Below, one piece after another: positions 10,389 to 20,232 of a stretch of 43,054 bases of DNA (its first letter is position 1; every line of letters starts with the position of its first letter). Source of the stretch: Thauera butanivorans NBRC 103042. Lineage in GTDB: Bacteria > Pseudomonadota > Gammaproteobacteria > Burkholderiales > Rhodocyclaceae. The stretch spans positions 1-43,054 of the forward strand of contig NZ_BCUG01000052.1 in NCBI RefSeq assembly GCF_001591165.1, given 5' to 3'. The translations under genes were made by a program, and so were the position numbers. A model generated the notes under the pieces. That model was not told the origin of the DNA. It made no database searches and saw only the letters and a list, made by a program, of their open reading frames with translations.

Positions 10389-11342
10389 ATGGATATCCTG
10401 AATCAAGCCCAGACCAATGAGCACCTTCCTTTCGATCGGCTCATTCCCGCCCTGGAACAGATGTTCGTGGAAGGCTGCAGGGTTCCGCTGCGTCACAACC
10501 ACGCGATCGAGAACGCCGCGGGCGAGCAGGCCGGCACGCTGCTGCTGATGCCTGCCTGGCAGCCCGGCAAGCGGCTGGGCGTCAAGACGGTGTCGATTTT
10601 CCCCGGCAACCAGGAACTGGGCCTGCCCGGCCTGCATTCGGTCTTCATCCTTTACGACGCCGGCACCGGCAAGCCGCTGGCCTTGCTGGACGGCGACGTC
10701 ATCACCTCGCGCCGCACCGCCGCGGCATCGGCGCTGGCCGCGCGCTGGCTCAGCCGGCCCGAGTCCAGCAGCTTGCTGGTCGTCGGCGCCGGCCGCGTCG
10801 CCGGCCTGCTGGCGCAGGCCTACCGCACGGTACGGCCGATCGAGACGGTGCATGTCTGGGACATCCACCTCGCAAACAGCACAAAACTGGTGCAATCCCT
10901 GCGCGAAGCAGGCTTCGACGCCCATCGCGCCGACGATCTGGAACAGGCCGTGCGCCGGGCCGACATCATCAGTTGCGCGACGCTGGCCACCGAACCGCTG
11001 ATCCGGGGACAGTGGCTGCGGCCCGGTACGCACCTCGACCTGATCGGCAGCTTCACCCCGGCGATGCGCGAGAGCGATGGCGAGTGCTTCCGCATCGGCA
11101 CGGTCTTCGTCGATACCGAGGAAGCGCCGATGAAGTCCGGCGACATCCTTGAAGCCGTGAAGGAAGGCGGCTTCACCACCGACCGCATCGCCGCCACGCT
11201 GCAGGATCTGTGCCGCGGCCGGCACCCGGGCAGGACCGGCGCCGGCGAGATCACCGTCTACAAGGCGGTCGGCACGGCGCTGGAAGACATCGCTGCCGCC
11301 TCGCTGGCCTTCGACAGCCACCTCATTGCGGCATCCACATGA
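10389..11342 (+). CDS. Ornithine cyclodeaminase / mu-crystallin family NAD(P)-dependent enzyme
   Basis: 317-residue member of the OCD_Mu_crystall family (PF02423). The fold signature SRRTAAASALAARWL is followed by a dinucleotide site LLVVGAGRVAGLLAQAY (about 128-144). Where true ornithine cyclodeaminases usually have a GADxPGKxEL-type stretch, this protein reads DLIGSFTPAMRE, the GS(F/Y)xPxMRE pattern seen in delta-1-pyrroline-2-carboxylate/ketimine reductases and some alanine dehydrogenases. It may therefore reduce a cyclic imine to L-proline rather than deaminate ornithine. Either way the product would be proline, which fits the putP and putA genes downstream. ATG 10389 has AAGGG 4 nt upstream. 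Divergent from the XRE-cupin regulator. Confidence 0.88.
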   Translation: MDILNQAQTNEHLPFDRLIPALEQMFVEGCRVPLRHNHAIENAAGEQAGTLLLMPAWQPGKRLGVKTVSIFPGNQELGLPGLHSVFILYDAGTGKPLALLDGDVITSRRTAAASALAARWLSRPESSSLLVVGAGRVAGLLAQAYRTVRPIETVHVWDIHLANSTKLVQSLREAGFDAHRADDLEQAVRRADIISCATLATEPLIRGQWLRPGTHLDLIGSFTPAMRESDGECFRIGTVFVDTEEAPMKSGDILEAVKEGGFTTDRIAATLQDLCRGRHPGRTGAGEITVYKAVGTALEDIAAASLAFDSHLIAAST

Positions 11343-11564
11343 TTCCACCCGTATCCGAGGCCCTGCATGCCGACTGCTTTACGAGTCCCGCGCGGAGGCG
11401 CAGACTGGGATAGACGGGGCATATGCGGCCAAGAACCATGTTCATGATGCATCACGGTGCGCAAGCTGCATGGCGTGACTCCTGCCCTCACTCCTCTTCT
11501 GTCTGAACCGCACCGCTTTCTGCGCAAGCACTCCAGTTCCGTTCACTCCAGGAGGACGACAACG

Positions 11565-13067
11565 ATGTCCGGCAATCTCTACACATACATCGCACTGGCG
11601 GTGTACTTCGGCGCAATGCTGCTGATCGGCTATCTGGCCTACCTCAAGACCAGCGATCACGAGAGCTACATGCTGGCCGGGCGCGGCCTGCCGCCCTGGG
11701 TGGCGGCGCTCAGCGCGGGCGCTTCGGACATGTCCGGCTGGCTCATCATGGGTCTGCCCGGCGCAATCTACACGACCGGCCTGATCGAAGGCTGGATCGC
11801 CGTGGGCCTGCTCATCGGCGCCTACCTGAACTGGCGCCTGGTCGCCCCCCGCTTGCGCGCCTACACCGAAATCTCGCGGAACTCGATCACCCTGCCGAGC
11901 TTCTTCGAGAACCGCCTGCGCGACAACTCTCGCCTGCTGCGCAGCATCTCCAGCATCGTCATCCTGGTGTTCTTCACGCTGTACGCCTCGTCGGGGATGG
12001 TCGCCGGCGGCAAGTTCTTCGAGAGCGCCTTCGGTGGCGACTACGTGACCGGCATGATGCTGGTGACGGCGGTGACGCTCACCTACACGCTGTTCGGCGG
12101 TTTCCTCGGCGCCTCGCTGACCGACGTGGTGCAGGGCCTGATGATGGTGGTGGCGCTGATCGTGGTACCGGCGGTGGCCATCATGGCCGTCGGCAGCATG
12201 GGCGAGACCGCCAGCCTGGTGACGACCGTCGGTGCCGGCAATCTTTCGTTCATCGGCGCGGGCCAGATGACCGCCGGTGCCGCCGCGCTGGTGATCGCTT
12301 CAGGCCTGGCCTGGGGGCTTGGCTATTTCGGCCAGCCGCACATCGTCGTGCGCTTCATGGCGCTGCGCACGCCGCAGGAAGCCCGCAGCGCGCGGATCAT
12401 CGGCACCAGCTGGCAATTCCTCTCGCTCTGCGGCGCGGTTTGCAGCGGCCTGGTCGGCATCGCCTATTTCAGCAAGTTCGGCAATGCGCCGGCCGATGCC
12501 GAAACCGTGGTGCTGCTGCTGTCGCAGGTGCTGCTGCATCCGCTGGTCGCAGGCTTCGTGCTGGCCGCGGTGCTGGCCGCGATCATGAGCACGCTGTCGA
12601 GCCAGCTCATCGTCTGCTCTTCGGCGCTGGTCGAGGACATCTACCGCGCCATCAAGAAACCCGCCCCCAGCCAGCAGACGCTGATCGTGCTCGGCCGCAG
12701 CGGCGTGCTGGCAGTGGCCATCATCGCCGCAGTGCTGGCGGTCGATCCCAGCGACACCATCCTGGGGTTGGTGGCTTTCGCCTGGGCCGGCTTCGGCGCC
12801 GCCTTCGGCCCGCTGGTGCTGCTGAGCCTGTACTGGCGCAAGCTCACCAACGTCGGCGCGATCGCCGGCATGGTGTCCGGCTCGATCATGGTGTTCGTGT
12901 GGAAGTCGCTGGACACCGGCCTCTACGAACTGCTGCCGGCCTTCATCACCAGCATGGTGGTGACGGCGCTCGTCAGCCGCGCCACCTACCGGCGCAACGA
13001 GGAGATCGAGCGGGAATTCATCCGAACCTGCCAGGCGGTGGGTGCGACCGCCGGCCACCAGGCCTGA
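11565..13067 (+). CDS. putP: Sodium/proline symporter
   Basis: Inner-membrane Na+-coupled proline importer of the solute:sodium symporter family, 500 residues and about 13 transmembrane segments, matching E. coli PutP in length. Visible family features are YMLAGRGLPPWVAALSAGASDMSGW (TM2, with the sodium-site Ala/Ser run), LGYFGQPHIVVRFMA in TM7-8 and the AAVLAAIMSTLSSQL motif (SSF signature) in TM9. ATG 11565 has AGGAGGA at the right distance; upstream in-frame codons are not needed. It lies 222 bp after the OCD-family gene and 135 bp before putA on the same strand, so it supplies proline to PutA. Confidence 0.95.
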   Translation: MSGNLYTYIALAVYFGAMLLIGYLAYLKTSDHESYMLAGRGLPPWVAALSAGASDMSGWLIMGLPGAIYTTGLIEGWIAVGLLIGAYLNWRLVAPRLRAYTEISRNSITLPSFFENRLRDNSRLLRSISSIVILVFFTLYASSGMVAGGKFFESAFGGDYVTGMMLVTAVTLTYTLFGGFLGASLTDVVQGLMMVVALIVVPAVAIMAVGSMGETASLVTTVGAGNLSFIGAGQMTAGAAALVIASGLAWGLGYFGQPHIVVRFMALRTPQEARSARIIGTSWQFLSLCGAVCSGLVGIAYFSKFGNAPADAETVVLLLSQVLLHPLVAGFVLAAVLAAIMSTLSSQLIVCSSALVEDIYRAIKKPAPSQQTLIVLGRSGVLAVAIIAAVLAVDPSDTILGLVAFAWAGFGAAFGPLVLLSLYWRKLTNVGAIAGMVSGSIMVFVWKSLDTGLYELLPAFITSMVVTALVSRATYRRNEEIEREFIRTCQAVGATAGHQA

Positions 13068-13077
13068 CAGCACACCT

Positions 13078-13101
13078 GCGCCCCCGGCATGCCGGGGGCG
13101 C
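13078..13101. other. Perfect 24-bp GC-rich palindrome between putP and putA
   Basis: A self-complementary stretch (arms GCGCCCCCGGC and its complement) begins 11 bp after the putP stop. There is no T run, so it is not a canonical intrinsic terminator. It could stabilise the putP mRNA 3' end or attenuate read-through into putA. Confidence 0.5.
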
Positions 13102-13202
13102 CACATCGTGGCGACGGAAACGGCCGATCCGGGGCACGCTTCCTGAACCAGCCGATCGCCCGAGCCCATTGAACATTACTTCGCCTTGAATCGAGGTTTC
13201 GC

Positions 13203-16200
13203 ATGCAGCCCAATCCCTCCATCGCCAGCGCAGCGCCATTCACCGCCATCACGCCGCATCCCGAACGCTCGCCGCTGCGCGCTGCCATCACCGCGGCCTG
13301 GCGCACGCCTGAAACGCGCGCCGTGCCGTGGCTGCTGGAACAGGCCCGGCTGCCGCCGGCGCTGGCCACGCGCAGCCAGCAGCTGGCGCTGCGCATCGCC
13401 GGCGCGCTGCGCAGCCGCAAGGCCAGCGGCGGCAAGTCCGGCCTGGTGCAGGGGCTGCTGCAGGAATTCTCGCTGTCCTCGCAGGAAGGCATCGCGCTGA
13501 TGTGCCTGGCCGAAGCGCTGCTGCGCATCCCCGACGTCGGCACCCGCGATGCGCTGATCCGCGACAAGATCAGCCACGGCAACTGGAAAGGCCACGTCGG
13601 CCAGAGCCCGTCGATGTTCGTCAATGCCGCCGCCTGGGGACTGATGCTGACCGGCAAGCTCGTCGCCACGCACAGCGAGAGCGGCATGTCCAATGCGCTC
13701 GGCCGGCTGATCGCGCGCGGCGGCGAGCCGCTGATCCGCAAGGGCGTGGACATGGCGATGCGGATGATGGGCGAACAGTTCGTCACCGGCGAAACCATGG
13801 CCGAAGCGCTGGCCCATGCCCAGGCGCTCGAAGCCAAGGGCTTCCGCTACTCCTACGACATGCTGGGCGAAGCCGCGCTGACGGCCGAAGACGCCAGGCG
13901 CTACCTGAACGACTACGAGCAGGCCATCCACGCCATCGGCAAGGCCTCGAACGGCCGCGGCGTCTACGAAGGCCCCGGCATCTCGATCAAGCTGTCGGCG
14001 CTGCACCCCCGCTACGCCCGCGCGCAGATGGAACGCGTGATGGACGAGCTCTATCCGGTGGTGCTGAAGCTGGCACTGCTGGCCAGGCAGTACGACATCG
14101 GCCTGAACATCGACGCCGAGGAGACCGACCGCCTGGAACTGTCGCTCGACCTGCTCGAAAAGCTCTGCGCCGAACCCGGGCTGCAAGGCTGGAAGGGTAT
14201 CGGCTTCGTCATCCAGTCCTACCAGAAGCGCTGCCCCTACGTCATCGACTGGCTGATCGATCTCGCCCGCCGCAGCGGCCACCGGCTGATGATCCGCCTG
14301 GTCAAGGGCGCCTACTGGGACAGCGAGATCAAGCGCGCCCAGGAAGCGGGCATGGAGGACTACCCGGTCTATACCCGCAAGCCCTACACCGACGTGTCCT
14401 ACATCGCCTGCGCGCGCAAGCTGCTGGCCGCACCCGATGCGATCTACCCGCAGTTCGCCACCCACAACGCCCAGACGCTAGCCGCCGTCTATGAGCTGGC
14501 CGAGCCGAGCGCCTGGCAGCCGGGCCAGTACGAATTCCAGTGCCTGCACGGCATGGGCGAGCCCCTGTATGAACAGGTCGTCGGCCCGGTGTCCGAAGGC
14601 AAGCTCGGCCGCCCCTGCCGCATCTATGCGCCGGTCGGCACGCACGAGACGCTGCTCGCCTACCTGGTGCGCCGCCTGCTGGAGAACGGTGCCAACACCT
14701 CCTTCGTCAACCAGATTTCCGACGACAGCATCCCGCTCGAGAACCTGGTGACGAACCCGATCGAGCAAGTCGAAACGATGGCCAGGCTGGAAGGCACGGC
14801 CGGCCTGCCGCATCCGGGCATCGCCGCACCGCGCAAGCTCTACGGCCCCGCACGTGCCAACTCCGCCGGCCTGGACCTCGCCAACGACCAGGTGCTGCTG
14901 AAACTGGCCCGGACCCTGCAGGCCACGGCTGCCGGCAGCCTGCGCGCCGAAGCGCTGATTGCCGCCGACGCCGCCGCATCCGGGGACGTCCCGGTCGAGC
15001 CCGTGATCAACCCCTCCTGCCATGCCGACCAGGTCGGCACGGTGCGCGAAGCCAGTTCCGCGGAAGTCGACGCCGCCTTGCAGAGCGCACTCGAATACGC
15101 TCCGCAGTGGGCAGCCGTACCCGCGATCGAACGCGCCGCTGCGCTGCAGCGCGCCGCCGACCTGATGGAAACGCAGTTGCAGCCGCTGATGGGCGTGCTG
15201 GTGCGCGAAGCGGGCAAGACCTACGCCAACGCGATTGCCGAAGTCCGCGAGGCGGTGGACTTCCTGCGCTACTACGCCGCCCAGGTCCAGGCCCGGTTCG
15301 ACAACGCGACGCACCGCCCGCTCGGCCCCGTGGTGTGCATCAGCCCGTGGAACTTCCCGCTGGCGATCTTCACCGGCCAGGTCTCCGCCGCGCTCGCCGC
15401 AGGCAACACCGTGCTGGCCAAGCCGGCCGAGCAGACGCCGCTGGTGGCGGCGCGCGCGGTGCAGTTGCTGCACGAGGCCGGCGTTCCACGCGCCGCGCTG
15501 CAGCTACTGCCCGGACGCGGCGAAACGGTGGGCGCCCGGCTGACCGGCGACGCCCGCGTGCAGGGCGTGATGTTCACCGGCTCGACCGAAGTCGCGCGGC
15601 TGCTGCAGCGCACGCTGTCCCAGCGCCTGTCGCCCGACGGCCAGCCGATTCCGCTGATCGCCGAAACCGGCGGCCAGAACGCGATGATCGTGGACTCCTC
15701 GGCGCTGACCGAGCAGGTCGTCGTCGATGTGCTCTCCTCCGCCTTCGACAGCGCCGGCCAGCGCTGCTCGGCGCTGCGCGTGCTGTGCGTGCAGGAGGAA
15801 GCCGCCGAGCGGCTGCTGACCATGCTCAAGGGCGCAATGGCCGAACTGCGCCTGGGCAACCCCGAACAACTGTTCAACGACATCGGCCCGGTCATCGATG
15901 CCGAGGCGCAGCAAGGCATCCAGCGCCACATCGATGGCCTGCGGAGCAAGGGACGTGCGGTGCACCAGCTGTGCCAGCGCGATGCCAGCGCCGACGAAGG
16001 CACTTTCATCCCGCCGACGCTGATCGAACTGCCCGATCTGGCCGATCTCACCCGCGAAGTGTTCGGGCCGGTGCTGCACGTGGTGCGCTACCGCCGCGAA
16101 GACCTGCCGAAGCTGCTGAACCGGCTCAACGGCCTGGGCTACGGCCTGACCATGGGCCTGCACACCCGCATCGACGAGACCATCGCCCAGGTCACGGCGA

Positions 16201-16934
16201 CGGCCCACGTCGGCAACCTCTACGTCAATCGGAACATCGTCGGTGCCGTGGTCGGCGTCCAGCCTTTCGGCGGCGAAGGCCTGTCGGGCACCGGCCCCAA
16301 GGCGGGCGGCCCGCTCTACCTCTACCGGCTGCTGTCGGCGCGGCCCGATGCGGCCCTGGCCGCGCCTTTCGGCACGGCCTCGACCCTCCAGGCCGCCACG
16401 GCCACGCCGGCACTTCAGGAGCTCTCGGCATGGTGCCGCAGCCAGAACCTGCCCTTCGCCGCCCCCATGCCCTTCTTCAGCGGCGCGCACTACGAACTGC
16501 CCGGCCCCACCGGCGAGCGCAACGTCTACCGCGTGCTGCCGCGCGAAGCCGTGCTGTGTCTGGCCGAGGACGAGGCCGGGCTGCTGGCGCAGCTGGCCGC
16601 GGTGCTGGCCGTCGGCAGCCGTGCAGTCTGGCTCGAGGACAAGGCCTCCGCCACCGCCCTGCATCGCCGCCTGCCGCCCGCCGTGCAGCAGCACGTCGTG
16701 CTGGCGGGGACGTTCGCCGCTGCCCAGTTCGATGCGGTGCTGCACCACGGCGGCGAGGCGGAGCTGCGCCGCGTGCTGGCCGACCTGGCGGTGCGCCCGG
16801 GGCAGATCGTCGGCGTCACCGCGCACCAGCCCGGCGACAACACGATCCCGCTGGAACGGCTCGTCATCGAACGTGTGACCAGCGTCAACACCGCCGCAGC
16901 CGGTGGTAACGCATCATTGATGACGATGCAGTGA
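13203..16934 (+). CDS. putA: Bifunctional proline dehydrogenase / glutamate-semialdehyde dehydrogenase
   Basis: Oxidises proline to glutamate in two steps, using FAD in the N-terminal half and NAD+ in the C-terminal half, with an internal channel for pyrroline-5-carboxylate. The 1243-residue protein has a PRODH barrel (about 180-480; [19 protein letters not shown], then YPQFATHNA) and an aldehyde dehydrogenase domain (about 580-1030; [28 protein letters not shown] with the general base, catalytic Cys855 in AGQRCSALR). A further C-terminal domain (about 1060-1243; [14 protein letters not shown]) is the lid region of long PutAs. The N-terminal ribbon-helix-helix DNA-binding domain of E. coli PutA is absent, so it should be enzymatic only, leaving control to another protein such as the XRE-cupin regulator. 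Confidence 0.96.
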   Translation: MQPNPSIASAAPFTAITPHPERSPLRAAITAAWRTPETRAVPWLLEQARLPPALATRSQQLALRIAGALRSRKASGGKSGLVQGLLQEFSLSSQEGIALMCLAEALLRIPDVGTRDALIRDKISHGNWKGHVGQSPSMFVNAAAWGLMLTGKLVATHSESGMSNALGRLIARGGEPLIRKGVDMAMRMMGEQFVTGETMAEALAHAQALEAKGFRYSYDMLGEAALTAEDARRYLNDYEQAIHAIGKASNGRGVYEGPGISIKLSALHPRYARAQMERVMDELYPVVLKLALLARQYDIGLNIDAEETDRLELSLDLLEKLCAEPGLQGWKGIGFVIQSYQKRCPYVIDWLIDLARRSGHRLMIRLVKGAYWDSEIKRAQEAGMEDYPVYTRKPYTDVSYIACARKLLAAPDAIYPQFATHNAQTLAAVYELAEPSAWQPGQYEFQCLHGMGEPLYEQVVGPVSEGKLGRPCRIYAPVGTHETLLAYLVRRLLENGANTSFVNQISDDSIPLENLVTNPIEQVETMARLEGTAGLPHPGIAAPRKLYGPARANSAGLDLANDQVLLKLARTLQATAAGSLRAEALIAADAAASGDVPVEPVINPSCHADQVGTVREASSAEVDAALQSALEYAPQWAAVPAIERAAALQRAADLMETQLQPLMGVLVREAGKTYANAIAEVREAVDFLRYYAAQVQARFDNATHRPLGPVVCISPWNFPLAIFTGQVSAALAAGNTVLAKPAEQTPLVAARAVQLLHEAGVPRAALQLLPGRGETVGARLTGDARVQGVMFTGSTEVARLLQRTLSQRLSPDGQPIPLIAETGGQNAMIVDSSALTEQVVVDVLSSAFDSAGQRCSALRVLCVQEEAAERLLTMLKGAMAELRLGNPEQLFNDIGPVIDAEAQQGIQRHIDGLRSKGRAVHQLCQRDASADEGTFIPPTLIELPDLADLTREVFGPVLHVVRYRREDLPKLLNRLNGLGYGLTMGLHTRIDETIAQVTATAHVGNLYVNRNIVGAVVGVQPFGGEGLSGTGPKAGGPLYLYRLLSARPDAALAAPFGTASTLQAATATPALQELSAWCRSQNLPFAAPMPFFSGAHYELPGPTGERNVYRVLPREAVLCLAEDEAGLLAQLAAVLAVGSRAVWLEDKASATALHRRLPPAVQQHVVLAGTFAAAQFDAVLHHGGEAELRRVLADLAVRPGQIVGVTAHQPGDNTIPLERLVIERVTSVNTAAAGGNASLMTMQ

Positions 16935-16989
16935 TTTCGCTGCATCCGACCTGTCCGAGGTTCCCCACCCAAAGGAGGAGGTTCAAGAC

Positions 16990-18330
16990 ATGACCGAGTC
17001 AGCCACACCCGACCATTCGCCCCACGCCGGCAAGCGCATCGCGCCCAAGCACGCCACGCATGCCCTGCCGTCCTACCTGGACCCCGAGCACCTCGGCCCG
17101 TGGGGAATCTACCTGCAGCAGGTCGATCGCGTCACGCCCTATCTCGGCCATCTGGCCAAGTGGGTGGAGACGCTGAAGCGGCCCAAGCGCTCGCTGATCG
17201 TCGACGTTCCGATCGAGCTCGACAACGGTACCATCGCCCACTTCGAGGGCTACCGCGTCCAGCACAACCTCTCGCGCGGCCCCGGCAAGGGCGGCGTGCG
17301 CTTCCACCAGGACGTGACCCTGTCCGAAGTGATGGCGCTGGCGGCGTGGATGTCGATCAAGAACGCCGCGGTCAACGTCCCCTACGGCGGCGCCAAGGGC
17401 GGCATCCGCATCGACCCGCGCCAGTACTCGCAGAACGAACTGGAGAAGGTGGCGCGCCGCTACACCAGCGAGATCGGCCTGATCATCGGGCCGACCAAGG
17501 ACATCCCGGCGCCGGACGTGAACACCAACGAGAAGGTCATGGCCTGGATGATGGACACCTACTCGATGAACACCGGCGCCACCGCCACCGGCGTGGTCAC
17601 CGGCAAGCCGATCGACCTGGGCGGCTCGCTGGGCCGGCGCGAAGCGACCGGGCGCGGCGTGTTCACGGTGGGCGTGGAAGCGGCCAAGCTGACCGGCCTG
17701 ACCATCGAAGGCGCGCGCGTCGCGGTGCAGGGCTTCGGCAACGTCGGCGGCACCGCCGGCAAGCTGTTCGCCGAGGCAGGCGCCAAGGTCGTCGCGGTGC
17801 AGGATCACACCGGCACGGTCTACCGCGACATCGGCCTGGACGTGGATGCGCTGCTGGCGCACGTACAGCAGACCGGCGGCGTGAAGGACTTCGGCGAGGC
17901 CGATGCGATGGGCGACGACGAGTTCTGGGCGGTCGATTGCGACATCCTCATCCCCGCCGCGCTCGAAGGCCAGATCAACAAGGACACCGCACCCCGCATC
18001 CGCGCCAGCCTGGTGATCGAAGGCGCCAACGGCCCGACCACGCCGACCGCCGACGACATCCTGCGCGACCGCGGCGTGCTGGTGCTGCCCGACGTGATCG
18101 CCAACGCCGGCGGCGTGACGGTGAGCTACTTCGAGTGGGTGCAGGATTTCTCGAGCTTCTTCTGGACCGAGGAAGAGATCAACCAGCGCCTGGTCAAGAT
18201 CATGCAGGACGCCTTCCACGGCGTCTGGGAAGTGGCCCAGCACCACAAGGTTACGCTGCGCACCGCCACCTTCATCGTCGCCTGCTCGCGCATCCTGCAG
18301 GCGCGCGAACTGCGCGGGCTGTATCCGTGA
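16990..18330 (+). CDS. gdhA: Glutamate dehydrogenase (Glu/Leu/Phe/Val dehydrogenase family)
   Basis: Oxidatively deaminates glutamate to 2-oxoglutarate and ammonia (or the reverse). 446 residues with the substrate-domain motifs [20 protein letters not shown] and the catalytic Lys in [14 protein letters not shown], the [13 protein letters not shown] loop, and the dinucleotide fold [17 protein letters not shown] (about 240-256). The sequence resembles NAD-preferring or dual-cofactor bacterial and archaeal enzymes. ATG 16990 follows GGAGGAGG by 8 nt. It begins 55 bp after putA and completes the route proline to glutamate to 2-oxoglutarate, so a catabolic role is likely. Confidence 0.94.
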   Translation: MTESATPDHSPHAGKRIAPKHATHALPSYLDPEHLGPWGIYLQQVDRVTPYLGHLAKWVETLKRPKRSLIVDVPIELDNGTIAHFEGYRVQHNLSRGPGKGGVRFHQDVTLSEVMALAAWMSIKNAAVNVPYGGAKGGIRIDPRQYSQNELEKVARRYTSEIGLIIGPTKDIPAPDVNTNEKVMAWMMDTYSMNTGATATGVVTGKPIDLGGSLGRREATGRGVFTVGVEAAKLTGLTIEGARVAVQGFGNVGGTAGKLFAEAGAKVVAVQDHTGTVYRDIGLDVDALLAHVQQTGGVKDFGEADAMGDDEFWAVDCDILIPAALEGQINKDTAPRIRASLVIEGANGPTTPTADDILRDRGVLVLPDVIANAGGVTVSYFEWVQDFSSFFWTEEEINQRLVKIMQDAFHGVWEVAQHHKVTLRTATFIVACSRILQARELRGLYP

Positions 18331-18419
18331 CCGCTTCCCTGCGCGCGTAGCGAAAAGACTGCACGTCGCGCACGCCCCACTGCCCCGTGCAATCGAGGCA
18401 ATGGGGCGCAACCCGGAAT

Positions 18420-18438
18420 GGCCCCGCCCGGCGGGGCC
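18420..18438 (+). terminator. GC hairpin downstream of gdhA
   Basis: GGCCCCGC and GCGGGGCC pair perfectly around a 3-nt loop, 90 bp after the gdhA stop. No T run follows, so this is at best a pause or 3'-end stabilising structure. Confidence 0.35.
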
Positions 18439-18591
18439 ACCGCCAGCGGCCGGCATCCCCGGCCCGGTCGCCCATGAGCGCCTGGGCGCCGCCTTTCTCC
18501 CCCGCCGGGACAGCACCTCCGCAGCGCAGCAGACCCGGGGCCTTTCCGCCTGCCGCCCGATGCATCCGGCAAACATATCCTCGTGATCTTG

Positions 18592-18619
18592 TTGTCATTC
18601 GCAGTTCTGGCGATATTGA
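18592..18619 (+). promoter_or_regulatory. Candidate sigma-70 promoter of the Sel1-repeat gene
   Basis: TTGTCA (5 of 6 to the -35 consensus) and TATTGA (4 of 6) are separated by 16 bp in a locally AT-rich patch. The start site would be near 18627, leaving a leader of about 140 nt before the ATG at 18767. Confidence 0.4.
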
Positions 18620-18766
18620 AATCTGCTCCACATTGCCCGAGAATCGCCGCCGCAGTTCGCGTTTCATGCACCCGGTTCATGCGTGTGCCCATGTTGTACC
18701 GCGTCCCTGCGTCCGGGCGCCCGGTCCGACCGCACTGCACAACCTGCCATTCCGAAAGGCCTCTTG

Positions 18767-19570
18767 ATGGACGTAAGCGCCAGCATCTCCTGCCCCAAAT
18801 GTGCATCGACACGCTGCCGCGTGTCGCGCTGGCGCTCGCATGCGGAAAAAATCGAGAACCCGGACAAGCGCCCCTATCGCTGCGAAACCTGCTCGCATCG
18901 CTTCATCGCCTCGGCGGATACTGCAAGGCAAAGCCGGACGGGCGCGCCTTCCCTGACCATCGGCGCCGCAGCCGTCGTCGCCGGCGTGGTGGCCAGCATC
19001 GTTCTGCTGTGGCCCGACGCGGCGGAGCACGGCGAAGCCGCAGTCAATTCCCCTCAGGCAGCGATCGCCGTCAAGTCCGCGCTCGAAGAAGCCGCGCGCA
19101 ACGGCGATGCGGAGGCACAGTTCCGCCTGGGCCGCGCGGCCCTGCTCGACACCACGCGCGGCAAGGAAGGTGCCGCCGAAGCGGTCGCCTGGCTGCGTCA
19201 GGCGGCCACCGGCGGCCACACCGGCGCCATGCTGCAGTTGGGCAAGCTCTACCGCAGCGGCGTGGGCATGCCGCAGAACTACGAATATGCCGGAAAGTGG
19301 ATTCGCAGTGCAGCCGAAGCGGGCGACAGCGACGCCATGGTCGAACTCGGCCGCCTCTACCGCGGCGGACTCGGCGTCGGCGTCGACCCGGTTCAGGCCT
19401 ACGTATGGTTCAACCGCGCTGCCGCGGCGATGAACATAGACGGCGCACGCGAGCGCGACGGCATCGCGCTGAAGCTGAGCCCGGAAGAACTGAAATCCGC
19501 CCAGGCAGCCTCACTGGCCACAGAAGAAGAGCATGCCATCGTGCTGCCGAAGAAGGTTGCACAGGACTGA
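18767..19570 (+). CDS. Zinc-ribbon, single-pass membrane, Sel1-repeat protein
   Basis: 267-residue protein of unknown function with three parts. Residues 1-45 hold two CxxC-type pairs (CPKCASTRC and CETCSHRF), a likely zinc ribbon. Residues about 60-82 form one transmembrane helix (LTIGAAAVVAGVVASIVLLW). Residues about 105-230 contain three or four Sel1/TPR-like repeats (NGDAEAQFRLGRAALL, GHTGAMLQLGKLYRSGVG, GDSDAMVELGRLYRGGLGV). The zinc ribbon would be cytoplasmic and the repeats periplasmic if positive-inside holds. ATG 18767 was chosen because GAAAGG lies about 10 nt upstream. Sel1 repeats bind protein partners; no enzyme activity is predicted. It appears to be transcribed alone. Confidence 0.75.
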   Translation: MDVSASISCPKCASTRCRVSRWRSHAEKIENPDKRPYRCETCSHRFIASADTARQSRTGAPSLTIGAAAVVAGVVASIVLLWPDAAEHGEAAVNSPQAAIAVKSALEEAARNGDAEAQFRLGRAALLDTTRGKEGAAEAVAWLRQAATGGHTGAMLQLGKLYRSGVGMPQNYEYAGKWIRSAAEAGDSDAMVELGRLYRGGLGVGVDPVQAYVWFNRAAAAMNIDGARERDGIALKLSPEELKSAQAASLATEEEHAIVLPKKVAQD

Positions 19571-20232
19571 AGGCCCCGCCGGACAGCCCGCTTTCCCGCA
19601 CGCAGGATGCGCCGTTGAGATGCTGAAAATCGACGTCGCCGCGATCGAAGCCGCCCGGCGCGGCTGACGCTGCGCATTCATCCGCCAGCGAACTCCGGCG
19701 CCGTTTCGCCAGCCGCAGCCCCAGCCCTGCCAGCTTCTCGTAGCGTTTCACGCCGCACTCCGGTTGCAGGCCATGCCCGGGCCTGCGATGGATGGTAGGT
19801 CGGCGGCAACGAAAATGCCCATTGGTTGATGGGCATTTTTTCCGCAAGCCCTGATCCGTGGCTTGCAAGCCGTCGGCCGCGCTTGATCAAGCTATTTGAT
19901 TTGTTGATTCACCCCCGATGTGTGTAAGCTTGCCGCCGGGTGTCCGTGCTGCAGATCCGCTGTCGGGCAGGTTTTCGTGATGGTCGGGCCGCCTCACGGT
20001 GTACCCGTGCGCCCATGAACCGACACCTTGTCCTCCAGGCCCCGTTGCCTGCGCAATCGCAGGCCGCCCGTCCCGGCTCCCGCCCGCGCTCCCCCGCGCC
20101 AGCCCTTCTCCGCTGCGCCTCGCGCATCCGTGTCGGCCACTGCCCGCCGCGCGCGCCGCCGGCACCGATGGCGGCCCTCTGCCCATCCCGGCCCTGCCAC
20201 GCCCCTTCCTCATACTTTTCCTGTAAAGCCGC
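19571..20232. other. 662-bp region with terminator and long C-rich leader
   Basis: No gene could be supported. A strong intrinsic terminator lies at 19812-19841. An AT-rich patch at about 19885-19930 is the likely promoter zone for the antiporter gene at 20233. From about 20030 to 20225 the plus strand is markedly rich in C and poor in A, which would give a long, pyrimidine-rich leader of the kind Rho can load on. No known riboswitch was recognised. Confidence 0.4.
19812..19841 (+). terminator. Intrinsic terminator
   Basis: An 11-bp perfect stem (AAAATGCCCAT with ATGGGCATTTT) closes a 6-nt loop and runs into TTTTTT. The A-rich left arm makes it usable in both directions. It lies 241 bp after the Sel1-repeat gene, the only gene it can serve on the plus strand. 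Confidence 0.85.

Larger units (their letters stand above)
18331..18766. other. 436-bp intergenic region after gdhA
   Basis: No convincing gene. It contains a GC hairpin at 18420-18438 and a candidate promoter at 18592-18619 for the Sel1-repeat gene. Base composition shifts from very GC-rich to nearly balanced around 18570-18640, consistent with a promoter region. Confidence 0.5.

Noticed and set aside
19620-19667. Short frame beginning MLKIDVAAIEAARRG after the Sel1 gene
   Set aside because: Fifteen codons, no ribosome site, no recognisable family; possibly a gene scar but not supportable.
20030-20225. Riboswitch before the antiporter gene
   Set aside because: No core of a known Na+, Li+, Mn2+ or pH-responsive RNA could be recognised; only composition bias is visible.
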